DNA of 23,327 bases. It comes from Irineochytrium annulatum (Eukaryota; Chytridiomycota; Chytridiomycetes; Chytridiales; Chytridiaceae). Of this stretch, positions 1 through 10,764 are shown piece by piece (the stretch's first letter is position 1; every line of letters begins with the position of its first letter). The notes under the pieces were generated by a model. The model did not search any database. It was not told the origin of the DNA and worked only from the letters and a program-made list of their open reading frames with translations. The position numbers and the translations under genes were made by a program. The DNA is taken from positions 1 through 23,327 of the forward strand of contig JADGJL010000310.1 in assembly GCA_027600665.1 (NCBI GenBank). Direction: 5' to 3'.

Positions 1-1
1 G

Positions 2-88
2 GTTGGGGGAGCAAGGCGGACGCGGGGGGCAGATTCGTCAGTGGGCGGTGGCGGGGACATGATGAGCAAGGCAATTGAGGATGTTTGA
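2..88 (+). CDS. Possible C-terminal end of an upstream gene
   Basis: The reading frame is open from the window edge to a TGA at 86-88 and encodes 28 residues, Gly/Arg-rich and ending in MSKAIEDV. The GC-rich third positions resemble those of neighbouring genes, and a cluster of AATAAA hexamers lies about 100 bases downstream. No domain can be recognised, and a short open frame in GC-rich DNA can arise by chance. The product is unknown. Confidence 0.3.
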   Translation, partial: VGGARRTRGADSSVGGGGDMMSKAIEDV

Positions 89-189
89 CAGCCCAGAAGG
101 AGGGCTCACCCGTTCTTACCGGACGCACAAACAGAGGTGAAAGGTTAATACATCGATTCTCTCCTAAACTCCAGCTCGCACAAGAGGAA

Positions 190-207
190 AATAAATAAAT
201 AAATAAA
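190..207 (+). repeat. Overlapping AATAAA / (AAAT)n tract, possible polyadenylation signal
   Basis: Four overlapping AATAAA hexamers are formed by an AAAT-type microsatellite. The position, about 100 bases past the TGA at 86-88, fits a polyadenylation signal for an upstream plus-strand gene. A simple microsatellite is the alternative explanation. Confidence 0.4.
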
Positions 208-1204
208 CATAAAAATATGAATTACGCGACGCGTTTTCAGACGAGGGCCAAGCACGAAGGGATTTAAGCAGTCGAGAAGTTCCAGCATCTGGCTAAATAT
301 TTTCCCCAGCAACGCGCTTGTCGTTGACTCAAAAATAGTCCTTGGGTTTAGGGTCAACCCCATCAAACACAGATGGGAAGGCCCACGACATTCGCTGGCC
401 TGTGATCATTCGCGAGGTGCGCCTTGACGATCATTGAACCTCCGCACCGTTCACGACCGTCGCCAGAATGTCCTCATCAGCATCCTGATGCTCAACACGA
501 CCGTGCTGGAACCGCCAGCAGACTTTCCGAGTGGTACAGGTGGCTGCTCGCCTGCAGGTCTAGGAGGAACCTCGCATCCATGAGTTTGCCGGCCGAGGTT
601 TTCGGGGAGATCCCTAAGAACAGGAGCGGTCGTGGACCGTGCTTGGTAGAGGAACAGCTCGGGGCGGATGGGTTTGTCGTCCTTACCGTAGTCATCGCTG
701 TGGGAATACCCCTGGGACTTCCTGCGAAAACTCGGAGGTTGGTTCTGCGGCAGTAGGTTCGCCGTCGGGGAGGCACGACGGGCTTGCCGATAAGCAGCAT
801 GCAAGGCAAGCGATTCAAGATATTAATACATTGCAGCAGAGCAGTACACCAACCTTGTTGAAGTGACCATGGAGATCGACATACTTTCGTTCTCAATCGT
901 CCCGGGGTCGGGCCAAGTCTCGCGATAAGGACGGCAGGACCTTACGGGGCGGTGTCCTGGCCGCGAAGGCGGTCATGGGCGCAGCGCACGCGGTCAGGAG
1001 TCTTTCCGTCCTCGAAATTAAATCAGTTGCGCGGGCTGCTTCCTCCCCAGCACCATCGCAGCATCACCTGCTCGCGTCCACTGTCCTCACCGGCCTCGGC
1101 GCTCCTTGCAACCGTTTGTGGTGTCCTTCGCAACCACCTCCATCATTCGCGGTTCTCCACTCCCACCAAAATCTTCATCGCCTCCCGCCACCGCGACTCA
1201 TGCG
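208..1204. other. Intergenic region with no convincing gene; 5' flank of the arrestin gene
   Basis: Several open frames of 60-130 codons exist on both strands, but none has a recognisable domain or a plausible start and splice structure. Between about 490 and 760 the minus strand has two different frames with GC-rich third positions, one after the other without a splice signal joining them. This could be an eroded coding block or a composition effect. The last 250 bases are pyrimidine-rich and are probably 5' UTR/promoter of the gene starting at 1205. Confidence 0.4.
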
Positions 1205-3903
1205 ATGATGAAGCCCTTCACAAACCTGCGCATCGTGCCCTCGGAGTGGACAGAGGACGGGGTTGCAACCCGGGACGAGAATGAGATTGCGGGTGCGGCG
1301 GATGGCGACGGAGATGGCGTCGAGGTTGGGACGGACTCTGGAGTCGCGATAAGCGATGCGGCGAACGAACACGGCAGGCCGAGGTCCAGCATGGCTTCCG
1401 CGCGTGTGGGCGCGGATGGAATCGCGCGCGATAGGAGGGGGGATGCGCCGTTCAGGATCGAGCTGCACTCCGGCGGGACCGCTATCATAAGGGTGAGTTA
1501 AGCATTTATATGGCTGGCTCGAGCATGACTAATTAAGAATTCTTCAATTCTTGTCCTTCTCCAGGGATTCGTTGAATTCGAGCAGCGAGGTCCCATGCTG
1601 TTGCCGCACATCCACATCGAGTTCTCGGGCGTGTCGAGGGTTTGGTGGGGGGAGATGAAGCATCAGAACGTTGAGCGGCCGCTAGTTTCGCTCAAGGTAT
1701 ATCTCTATGTTTTTGCTCCGTCACCTCGTCACTAACTTATCCCCCTCGCAGTCCATTCTCCTCGCAGAAGGAGAACCTCTGCCGCCACCTGTCCCGTCCA
1801 CAAACCTCATCCGCATCCCGTTCTTTATCCAAGTCAACTCGCCACACCATCCTCGCGGCTTCCCGCTCTCGTTTCGCTCGAAGCACGGCAGCATCTCCTA
1901 CAGACTCCGCGCGACGCTCGTCCACGTCCTGATCATGCCCGACGCGACGTCCTGCGAGGCCGAGGTCGAGGTCGCGGCTCCCTGGGTCGACGCGCGCCCG
2001 CCGCCGGCGGAGGACTTGAGGGCGACGGACGGTGCGGAAGGCGTTGTGAGGGACATGGACGACGTGGCGCCGGACGAGATCGTGCAGAGGCCAAGGGTGC
2101 TCTCGAATCTGCCGTCGACGGGGTATGGGACCGCGAGGAGGGTGTCGTTCTCGGCGCTTGGGAGGAGGCCCGTGCTGAGCGATCTGCTGCCGATGGCGCC
2201 GGACCCGAGAGACGCGTCGCCGGCGCCGTCGTCGTCTTTGGCGTCGTCGCTGCCGGGCTTGGCAGCCGGGGGTTTGCCCGCAGATCCGCCGCCGTCGTTT
2301 GAGGTTGCGGTTGCGACGCCACTCGAGGAGGCGAGAGCTGCAGACATACGGCACGATATAGTGGCAGAGGAGCGGGAGGAGGCTGCGGAGAGGGAAGAGC
2401 CGCCTGCTGCAACAACTATCTCAACCGCGTCGATGGCCCTGGCCGCTGCGCGAAGATACCTGTGGGGAGCGTCCCCGGAGGTCGCATCGCCATTGCCGAC
2501 GAGGAGGGAGGGGAGCAGGCGGAGCTCATTCTGGTTTCTACAGCGAAAGGAAATTGATCAGGACGTAGAGAGACTCGCAACCGCGGTCGGGTCGGCCTCG
2601 AGCTCGCAGGCACCTTTTTCGGAACCCCAAGACGTCGACGTTCCGGCTGTGACACCGGAGCCGCCGGAGGAGTTAACTGCTCATGCCCCGCCAGGACCGG
2701 CGCCCGTTGCTGATTACGTGGACGTTCCGTTTGTTGACGATGAGGTCCCTACGAGCTCGACATCAACGGCCCCATTAAAGCGTCGCATGACGCTCTGGGC
2801 CAAGCAGCACGAGCCGCGGTCAAGCCTTTTCTCCCTCATGTTCGCTCGCAGGTCTTCCATCGGATCCCGATTCCGCCCAGCCGATTACACATTACCCAAC
2901 CTTTCGACACAAACGCCGGTCCACCCACACGCCGTTCGCTCCCAAACCGTCTTCCCAATTCTCCACCACCCCCGCGCGTCCCTAGACACAAACCCCGCAC
3001 GCACCAGCGAGCCACTTCTCTTTCTCCGTCGACCGTCCCTCTCGCACTCGCTCACCCCCGACACAGGCACACCGCCGTCACCCTCACCGTCCTCACTCCA
3101 CTTCTTGCACCCGCACCATCAATTCCGTCCCCAGCGGCCATCATCCCGCGCGTCCGTGGCCTCGACGATCTCAACAACACCGTCTCTCGTAAGTCGTCGG
3201 ATTCGCCGCCAGCCGCTGGCGGAGGACGAGAGCGCGATTGACGATGATTTCGACGACCTGTACGACCTTCGCATCGACGACGAAGACGAAGACCAGCCCG
3301 CGTACGAGAACTTCGACCGCTACCCTTCCGCCGTACCGATCGACATCATCGCTCCAGGCCGCGCCTCCATTTCCTCCTGCCGCTCCTTGCCCGTCAGCGC
3401 CGCCGCCGCTTCAACGCGGACCGATCACCCGCACTTCCGCGTCGTCCTGCCGCGAACCATCGCGTCCCCGTCAACCAGCATCCCGCTTCTGTGCCACATC
3501 GCGGCGCTGCCGCCTAACCGCGTCATCGAGGCACTCGAGGCGAGGCTCGTGGCGGAGGTGGTGTGCGAGGGCGCGGGGAGGGTCCTGAGGGAGGAGAAGG
3601 TGCTGGGGGAGACGACGGTGAAGTGTGAGAGCAGCGCGGAGATGTGGAGGCGGAGGATCGAGGTTGCCGTGCCAGGGGAGGAGGAGTGTGCAGGGTTTGG
3701 GGTTGGTTTTGAGGCGGTAGGCATCCGGATGGGACATTATGTGAGTTTCGGTTGCCTGATTCTGGGTGAGATGCTGTGTTCTGAGCATGCGTTGCGAACA
3801 GGTGAAAGTAGAGCTGGTTTTGAGCCACACGAACGTTCTGGGGATCAAGAGGAAGGAGAGCTACGTGCTGGGCAAAACGTCGATTATCTTGCTGCGGGCG
3901 TGA
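1205..3903 (+). CDS. Arrestin-domain protein (alpha-arrestin-like)
   Basis: The model has four exons: 1205-1492, 1565-1696, 1752-3740 and 3802-3903. All introns are phase 0 with GT-AG ends, giving 836 residues. Residues about 82-205 match an arrestin N-terminal fold: a G-x-V-E-F strand, then IEFSGVSRVWW, then PFFIQV and SFRSKHGSISYRLRATL. A C-terminal arrestin half covers about 700-836 and ends with VELVLSHTNVLGIKRKESY. Between them lies about 500 residues of low-complexity, Ser/Pro/acidic sequence. The start is the first ATG of an ATGATG pair; an upstream in-frame ATG at 1106 would add 33 residues. Fungal alpha-arrestins (ART family) are adaptors linking membrane transporters to ubiquitin ligases. 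No canonical PPxY motif was seen (only QPAY), so Rsp5 recruitment is unsupported. The arrestin fold call is strong; the role is inferred from the family. Confidence 0.85.
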
Positions 3904-4298
3904 GGGTATTTTTGCGGTGGTAACCGTCTAATTTTTTGTTGTTTATCTAATTTCTTAATTGCACTATGCGTTTTGTGAGCAGTCTGCTGTTGCCTTTTGT
4001 TCCTCATCGCTGGTAGCAATTTGCCGGGTCACATCGTTCCCTTTTTCAGCAGCTCAATTCCTTTTCATACCATTTATCATTACCTTTGAATATTGCTCCG
4101 TCGTTTGGCAAGTTCTTTTCCATTCAAATACCTCTTTGACGGCATCAACCTCATTTTAGAAGCTGCCTTTGCTTTTCTTTCGTTGTTGGGGTTATTCAGA
4201 TGAGTTCGGGCAATACGACTTATGGGGCCATGGATTACATTTCCATTCATTAGTCTGACAAGCCGCTTCATTTGTATAACGAGCTAATTACGCTCCAG
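3904..4298. other. 3' flank of the arrestin gene
   Basis: The region is T-rich just after the stop and shows no recognisable gene. It is probably the 3' UTR and terminator region of the arrestin gene. No clear AATAAA was seen close to the stop. Confidence 0.4.
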
Positions 4299-4573
4299 TC
4301 GACTCAAGGTGGTGGCAGGCTGGGAGGATATTCGGCGGGGCGGGTGGCCGCGTCGCCGGTGCTCAAAGCTGAGGAACTGCTGCCATATGTGACGCGTTCG
4401 ACGATTTGCCACGACGAGGAGAGTATTGCACTGTTTCAATCCTCATTGGCGCGGTATTGAATCGGTGTACATGCGAAACCTACGTTCCTCAAGCGCCTCC
4501 GCCCAACATTGCTTCAGCAGCCGTTGGAGGAGTACCTCGCCATGACGCGCCGTTATCCCCCGGCACTGACTTG
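4299..4573 (+). pseudogene. Orphan exon-like block with an in-frame stop
   Basis: One reading frame with GC-rich codon use runs through the block and encodes stretches such as KAEELLPYVTRSTI and LKRLRPTLLQQPLEEYLAM. A TGA at 4458-4460 interrupts it in frame. The block is preceded by a branch-site-like GCTAATT and a CCAG acceptor, and followed by a GTAAGC donor at 4574, so it looks like a single internal exon. No start, neighbouring exons or identifiable family could be found. It may be a relic of a gene disrupted here. A chance open frame remains possible. Confidence 0.3.
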
Positions 4574-5096
4574 GTAAGCAATTTGTCCCAACGTCGCATA
4601 TCCGCCTCGTTTCCAGCAATTATCCCTCAAAGTTTACCTTTGCGTGCGGGTCTATCCGCTGTGCTCGCAATAGCTAAGAGCTAATTGATGGCTAGGTGGT
4701 TCAAAGCCTTTTAAGCAGGATGTAACCATACATAGTCACGATTGCAAAAGGCATTATCACAAGAGCGAGTGAAATATGCCCAACCTTTGCTTTGACACTC
4801 CCGACATTAATTAATTTATTATCTGTCTTTAAATATTCGTTGTTTTGTACCGTAAATGTGATGTGATAGAAGTGGGTGGAGAGGGGAAGACGGACGGGAT
4901 AGTGCTGATTGGGAGCAATTGGGACGAAATGCAAAGAAAAATACAAGAGAATATGTAGAGCTACAGAGTTATTATGTGAACGCAAAAAGGTTAGAAGGGT
5001 AGTGCTAACGACACATACATCAGCAAAAAAAAAGCGATAGCAAGAGCAAGTGCAATATGACAGACGATAGGTGAAAGAAAGCCTCTGTACCTTAAA
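4574..5096. other. AT-rich convergent 3' region
   Basis: No gene is seen here. It separates the plus-strand block at 4299-4573 from the minus-strand coiled-coil gene, and probably contains that gene's 3' UTR. Confidence 0.4.
4815..4820 (-). terminator. Possible polyadenylation signal of the MIT/coiled-coil gene
   Basis: The minus strand reads AATAAA in an AT-rich stretch about 280 bases past the TGA-type end of the gene at 5097. This is the only such hexamer noticed in the flank, so assignment is by position only. Confidence 0.3.
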
Positions 5097-7953
5097 CTAC
5101 TCAATCCCACCGTCCCCGTCAACGAAGGAATAAAACATGCTACCTCCCATCGTCGTTGCCTGGCTTGCCTCCATCCCCTTACCCCCCATCGCACTCCTAT
5201 CCATCCTCTCCTTCCCCCTCACACTACCTCCACCCCGCCTCCCAAGCTGCGACCCCATGACGACCGATCCCGATGACGGCGCTCCTGCTGACCCAAACGA
5301 TCCGGCGGACCCAGACCTTGGCATTGGAATGCCCGGTGCCTCGGCGGACACGACCGAACCCCCGCCCAATGAAGTCGTCGACGTCCCGCTTCGCAGCGAC
5401 GCGCCAGACGATCGACGAGACGTCAGCGGGAACGTCGTCGCGCCGCCGCCAACGCCCTGGTGCGCCGATGTATGCACACCATCTGCCCTCCTACCTGCGC
5501 CGCCTCCGTAATGCTCCTCCTCTACCCTCCCAGCCACGATACCGCCGCCACCGCTCGCGCTCCCCGTCGTACTGCTCGCATCCGAGCTGTATCCTCCCAA
5601 TGTGACCGGCGATCCCGTTGACGCCCTCTCCTGACTCCTGACACCCGAGAGTTGCCCAGCAAGACCACCGGAGTCCGGCACCCCGATTGACGGCGACGCC
5701 GGTATGGACGAGTTCCCCTCGACACCCTCGGCCTCCTTCCGCTCCCGCTTCCGCCGCTGACTCTCCTTCAGCTTCGACCACCGCTCGCGCCACCGCTCGA
5801 TCTCAGCCGCTCGCGACTCGCTCTCAAGGCGGACGTCTTGCAACTCCCGCTCGAGAGATTCGATGCGCGCGGCCAACTCGGCCGTGCCGGCGGAAGGCGT
5901 GTGCGCGCCGCCGGGGAGGGGCGGGGCGGCGCTCATGGAGGAAGAAGGGGAGGTCGAGATGGGACTGCTCTGCTGATTGACGCCCGTCGAGGGCTTCCGG
6001 GTGTAATGAGGCCCAACGGAGCCGCCAAGAGGGTTCGCGGTTTGGGGAGGTGGAAGGTTGTGCAGGCTGGTGACGCCGAAGCGTTTGGCCTGCTTCTGGA
6101 GATCCTGACGGAACTGAATGATGGACGACCTAAGCATCGTGTTCTCCTCAGCCGCCTAATTAATGAAACAGTGTCAGCTTAGCTAACGTAGCAAAGAGGT
6201 ATCGCAAGCATAGCAAGCAAGAGCACGAACCCTCTCCAACAACGCCATTCGCCTCGTCAAGAAATCCACCGTCTGCTTCAACTGCTCGTTCTCGACGTGT
6301 AGCTCCTCAACCGTCTTCTCCCCAACCACCCTCACGGGCCCCTCCCTCGTGATCACGGGGCTTCCCTCCCTCCCTGGCGGCCTCACCGCAACACCGCCGG
6401 CAACCGTCCCTGCTCCGCCAAAAAAGTTCGAGTCAACGCTTAGCGCGCCCGCATCCATCATCGTCGCGACCGGCGCTGGAAGCGCAGCGTCCCGGTCGTG
6501 ATTCGTGATAAACCCGCCCCCGATCGGCGCGTTCGCCGCGCCCACGCCAGCATCATACGACACAACCCTCCCGCCACCCTGATGATGCGGCCCGACTCCG
6601 CCTGCCGCCGCAGCCGCCGCCGCAGCCTCCGCACCGAACGTCGACGCAGCCATGGATGCCTCCCCACCCCCGACTACGAAGTACGAGTTTAGCAGCGCGT
6701 TCGTCCGCAAAGTGTCGGTCATATTGCCCCCCGTAGCGGCTGCCGCTGCCCTGCGTTCCTCCCAGCCCTGGTAGTACGGCATCGTCGCCCTTCCACCATT
6801 GTGCGCGCCCGCCTGTTGATTCGCCACCAGCGGTGCGGTGGCGAAGGCCACGGGGGCGGGCACCGAGATGCGCTGAACCAGGTTCTCGACCACGTCCCAG
6901 AACTTGTTAAAAGGGTCCTCGGGCTCATCCTCGCCCTGCTGCGGGTGCTGCCCACCAAGCCCGGCCGCGAACGACGGCGACAGGTCCTCCGGCCGATCGC
7001 CGAGGACGAGGTATGAGCGGTCGATCGAGTCCGAGGGGTTCCGCAGTGCGGGCCGTATCGTCGGTGGCGCCGAGTTCCGCCCACCCCTCCGCCCCAGTTG
7101 ACCCGACACGTCAAGCGAAATCACGGGCACCGTGGCGGCCTCCCCTCCGTCGTTCGCATACCTGCCCCTGCCCCCTGGAGCGGACGTCATGTGCCGCGGC
7201 GGATCCCGCGAGGTCGTGAACAACACGCTGTCGCCCGACCCTCCAGCGGCCCGCTGCTGCCCGACGAAGAAATTCTGCGACCCGTACGCGGAGGCAGAGA
7301 TCTCCTCAAACGTGTTCGCCTGCGGTGGCGGCGCGGCCGTGGATGCATGCCGTCCAAGGGGGCTGCTGACGCGCGGCGTCTGCACCTCCTGGAAGCTCTC
7401 AATCAGCTTCTGACCTCTCAATGTCGTCTCAGTAGGGTCGCTCATCCTGGGCACCGCCGAGGCCGGATGCGGTTGACCGATGGCGGGAGACCCGGGGACC
7501 CTGGCGCTGGCAGGCGACGCGGCCAGACGGGCCTGGATCCTTCGCTGGAGATCCTTCCCTTGCCTCGTGTGGTTGGAGTAAAGCAGCTTGAGGGTCTTGA
7601 CGGCCTCCGGGTCCGATGTATAGCTGGTGGCGAGGAGGAACTGCTCTGCGGGGTGAAGCTGTCAGTCGTCAGAGGCGGGGACCTGGGAGCTCACCTGCAG
7701 CTCGGAAGTGGGCCTCGACGGCCTTCGGGTACTGGCCCCGCTCGGCGTAGTCTTCGGCCGCCGTTGCAAAGGAGTTGCCCTGCAGTTGGGAGAGCAGTCA
7801 GATCCGGTGGCCAAGGAGCCCCTCACACCCCCGTCACCCGGCCGCCCTCCCCATCCCGACGACTCAGTCCCCAGCATCCCCTCGTCCTCCAACGGCATCC
7901 GGCGGCAACTCTACCTTGTTGACGGCGTCCAGGTTGTTCCCGACGTCAGCCAT
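5097..7953 (-). CDS. MIT-domain and coiled-coil protein, Atg38/NRBF2-like
   Basis: The exons, 5' to 3', are 7953-7915, 7779-7695, 7645-6231 and 6155-5097 (865 residues). Introns have GT-AG ends and restore one frame throughout. Residues 1 to about 85 form a helical hairpin like an MIT domain: GNSFATAAEDYAERGQYPKA, then AEQFLLATSY, then a TLKLLYSNHTRQGKDLQRRI helix. A conserved-looking patch DPFNKFWDVVENLVQRI sits at about 285-301. A coiled coil spans about 475-540 across the last intron, and a second covers about 605-656. The rest is low-complexity Gly/Ser/Ala sequence. An N-terminal MIT domain plus a central coiled coil is the plan of Atg38/NRBF2, the autophagy subunit of the class III PI3-kinase complex, although those are usually much shorter. 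The domains are seen; the autophagy role is inferred. Confidence 0.75.
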
Positions 7954-8430
7954 GATGGCGGCTCGGCTTTGGATGCTTGATTTCCTCCCAGCTGGCAAGC
8001 CTTCCGTTTATTGGATTACCAGTTTCCACCTTGTCCTCATCTCAGACGTTATCTTTACTGCCACGTTGCTGATATTTGCGAGGAAAGATCGGGTTTCTTC
8101 CACAAGTTGATAATTCCACAAGTTGATAATTCACTGTTATTAGAGAGAAGCGACACCGATGCTCGTGAATGTGGAAAAAAATGGACGAGACGAGGAAAAC
8201 CAGAAATAAAAAAGGTGATGTTACGATGTGACTGAGTAAATCCGACTGAGGAGATCAACAAGTCCGAGCTTGGTCAAAAACGGGCTCGGATTAATAAAGG
8301 AAGGTGGTATTCGGAGCCGACCAAATTAAGAAAAGGCGATTAAAAAAGGGGCTAGTAGAGAAGCAAGAAAGGATGAAGCGGTTGGATAAAGGTTCGAGTT
8401 CGTGAAGGACGTAACTTTCTTTCCTTCGCG
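7954..8430. other. Tandem-gene spacer: promoter of the MIT gene, 3' flank of the LIM gene
   Basis: Both neighbours are on the minus strand, so this 477-base stretch must hold the LIM gene's terminator and the MIT gene's promoter. It contains a 16-base direct duplication at 8101-8132. No additional gene is seen. Confidence 0.5.
8101..8132. repeat. 16-bp perfect tandem duplication
   Basis: The 16-base unit CACAAGTTGATAATTC occurs twice in direct succession (8101-8116 and 8117-8132). Each copy holds a TTGATAA, i.e. a GATA core. It lies about 150-180 bases upstream of the MIT-gene start on its strand, so it could be a doubled transcription-factor site or simply a replication slip. Confidence 0.7.
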
Positions 8431-9401
<971 letters not shown>

Positions 9402-10764
9402 TCACAGACGCGCGGGAAGCGGTCGGCGGAGGTCGGCGGCGTGTGGTGAGGATGCAGGCGAAGAAGTCGGAGGAAGGCCGGGAAGTCGGGTGCACCGTGA
9501 TCGGGCGTTCTTAACGCGATTGGGGACCGGTTTTGTGCGCCGGCGCTCCAGCGGCGCCAATTACGGACGCGAGGGCTGTCCCTGTCAACGAGATTGGGAG
9601 AACATCCCGAGCTGGAAGGAATGATTGGAATAACGTCTCGTTGCTCAAAGTGAGCCACGCGATCAAATAACCTTACGATCGCCTGCCAGCTAACATTCCC
9701 CAACGGCCGTAGTAATCAAGAATGAAAAAGGAGAGGATATGAGCTGTCAGTATCACTAGTCAGGGACCCCCAACAGTCACCGTTCTACGAGTAAACACGC
9801 AAAAGCGCTCGCTGGCGCCACATAAGGAGAAGGGCAGAGAGCAAAGACTGCATCAATCTTTTACCACGAACTATCTTGAAAACAAGCAAGTTCGACAAGT
9901 ACTTCGCGTAGAAATCTTGGAAAAGTGCTTGAGCGCGATGCTATCCAGCAGGCTATCGGCGTTGACCGCACTTACTTGATCTGTTGGATCGAGTAGTCCG
10001 CGCCGACGCCTCACGCCGTGGGCGCCACTTGGTCGGGAGCGCCTCACAGCCCGTAGGTCCTCTAGCTAAGCGCAAGGCCCGTCCACGCGTCCTTTTCAAA
10101 TTTCCGGTTGTGCCTTCACCTGGCAGTATTTTCTGAGCGCGAGACGAAGGCACCGATCCGTGTCGACGCACGCCTCCACCTCCGGTCCTGGGTCGCATAA
10201 TGCGCGTTTCCGCCTGCCACCAGTCACGTTCGAGCCCATCCGCAGGCCCCTGGAGAGCTTCCGTTGGCGGATTCACCAGGCGAGGGCCTTTTTACTTCAG
10301 TCCCACGCGGCGACTCGGCCTCACGATTTGTTAGCCAGGTGCAGCCTACTTCTGTGATGGTTAAGGGCAATTTTGACAGATGAGGGGTAGAACGGAACCA
10401 CACATAATGTGCGCCTTCCGCGATCACTCGGGGACAGGAGATACGCGGTCAAGTGCGATCAGGCGCGATCAGGCGTGGGTTCGTGCTAGGTTCGCGTGGA
10501 GTCAGTCCAGAAATAGCGTACCAAATCGCGTGGCGCTTTACCCACTTTGAGCTTGAGTGGATCATTTGGGACTCTTAATTGCGAGGCAGGGAGTGGCGTG
10601 CAGCGGCAGGTCTCCCACAGGGCACCGGGTCCACGCTCTCTCCGATATACTATCTCTCATTGTGTAAATCGGCTACCCTGACAGGACAGATTTTCACCCG
10701 CACCTCGACCTCGGCCCTCCCCATCAGCTCATCTTCATCGCTCTCCCCAGCTTCCAGGGAGACG
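9402..10764. other. Divergent intergenic promoter region
   Basis: This 1.36 kb stretch lies between the starts of the LIM gene (minus) and the VWA receptor gene (plus). It contains a CCAAT at about 9555, a 10-base tandem duplication at 10455-10474, and a TATA-like TATACTATC at about 10643, some 120 bases before the receptor start. The open frames in it (for example 9953-10276 minus and 10160-10357 plus) have no recognisable domain. No tRNA-like structure was noticed. Confidence 0.5.
10455..10474. repeat. 10-bp perfect tandem duplication in the receptor promoter
   Basis: The unit GCGATCAGGC occurs twice back to back, about 300 bases upstream of the VWA receptor start. A related GCGATCA-like stretch lies at 10421-10428. 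It may be a doubled protein-binding site; function is unknown. Confidence 0.55.

Noticed and set aside
451..896. Possible minus-strand gene with stretches such as KPIRPELFLYQARSTTAPVL and GKLMDARFLLDLQ
   Set aside because: The plausible stretches lie in two different frames with no splice signal linking them, and no family was recognised. Described only as part of the intergenic region.
5137..5511. Plus-strand open frames opposite the MIT/coiled-coil gene (also 7098-7922)
   Set aside because: They lie antisense to a gene with consistent splicing and coiled-coil and MIT features; their Arg/Pro-rich translations are typical shadows of GC-rich coding DNA.
10579..10764. Upstream start of the receptor at 10579
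   Set aside because: It would put 62 residues plus the existing N-region ahead of the signal peptide. The starts at 10765 and 10822, both with A at -3, are more sensible.
9402..10764. A tRNA or small RNA gene in the divergent intergenic region
   Set aside because: No T-loop-like GGTTCGANTCC box with a matching acceptor stem was found by eye.
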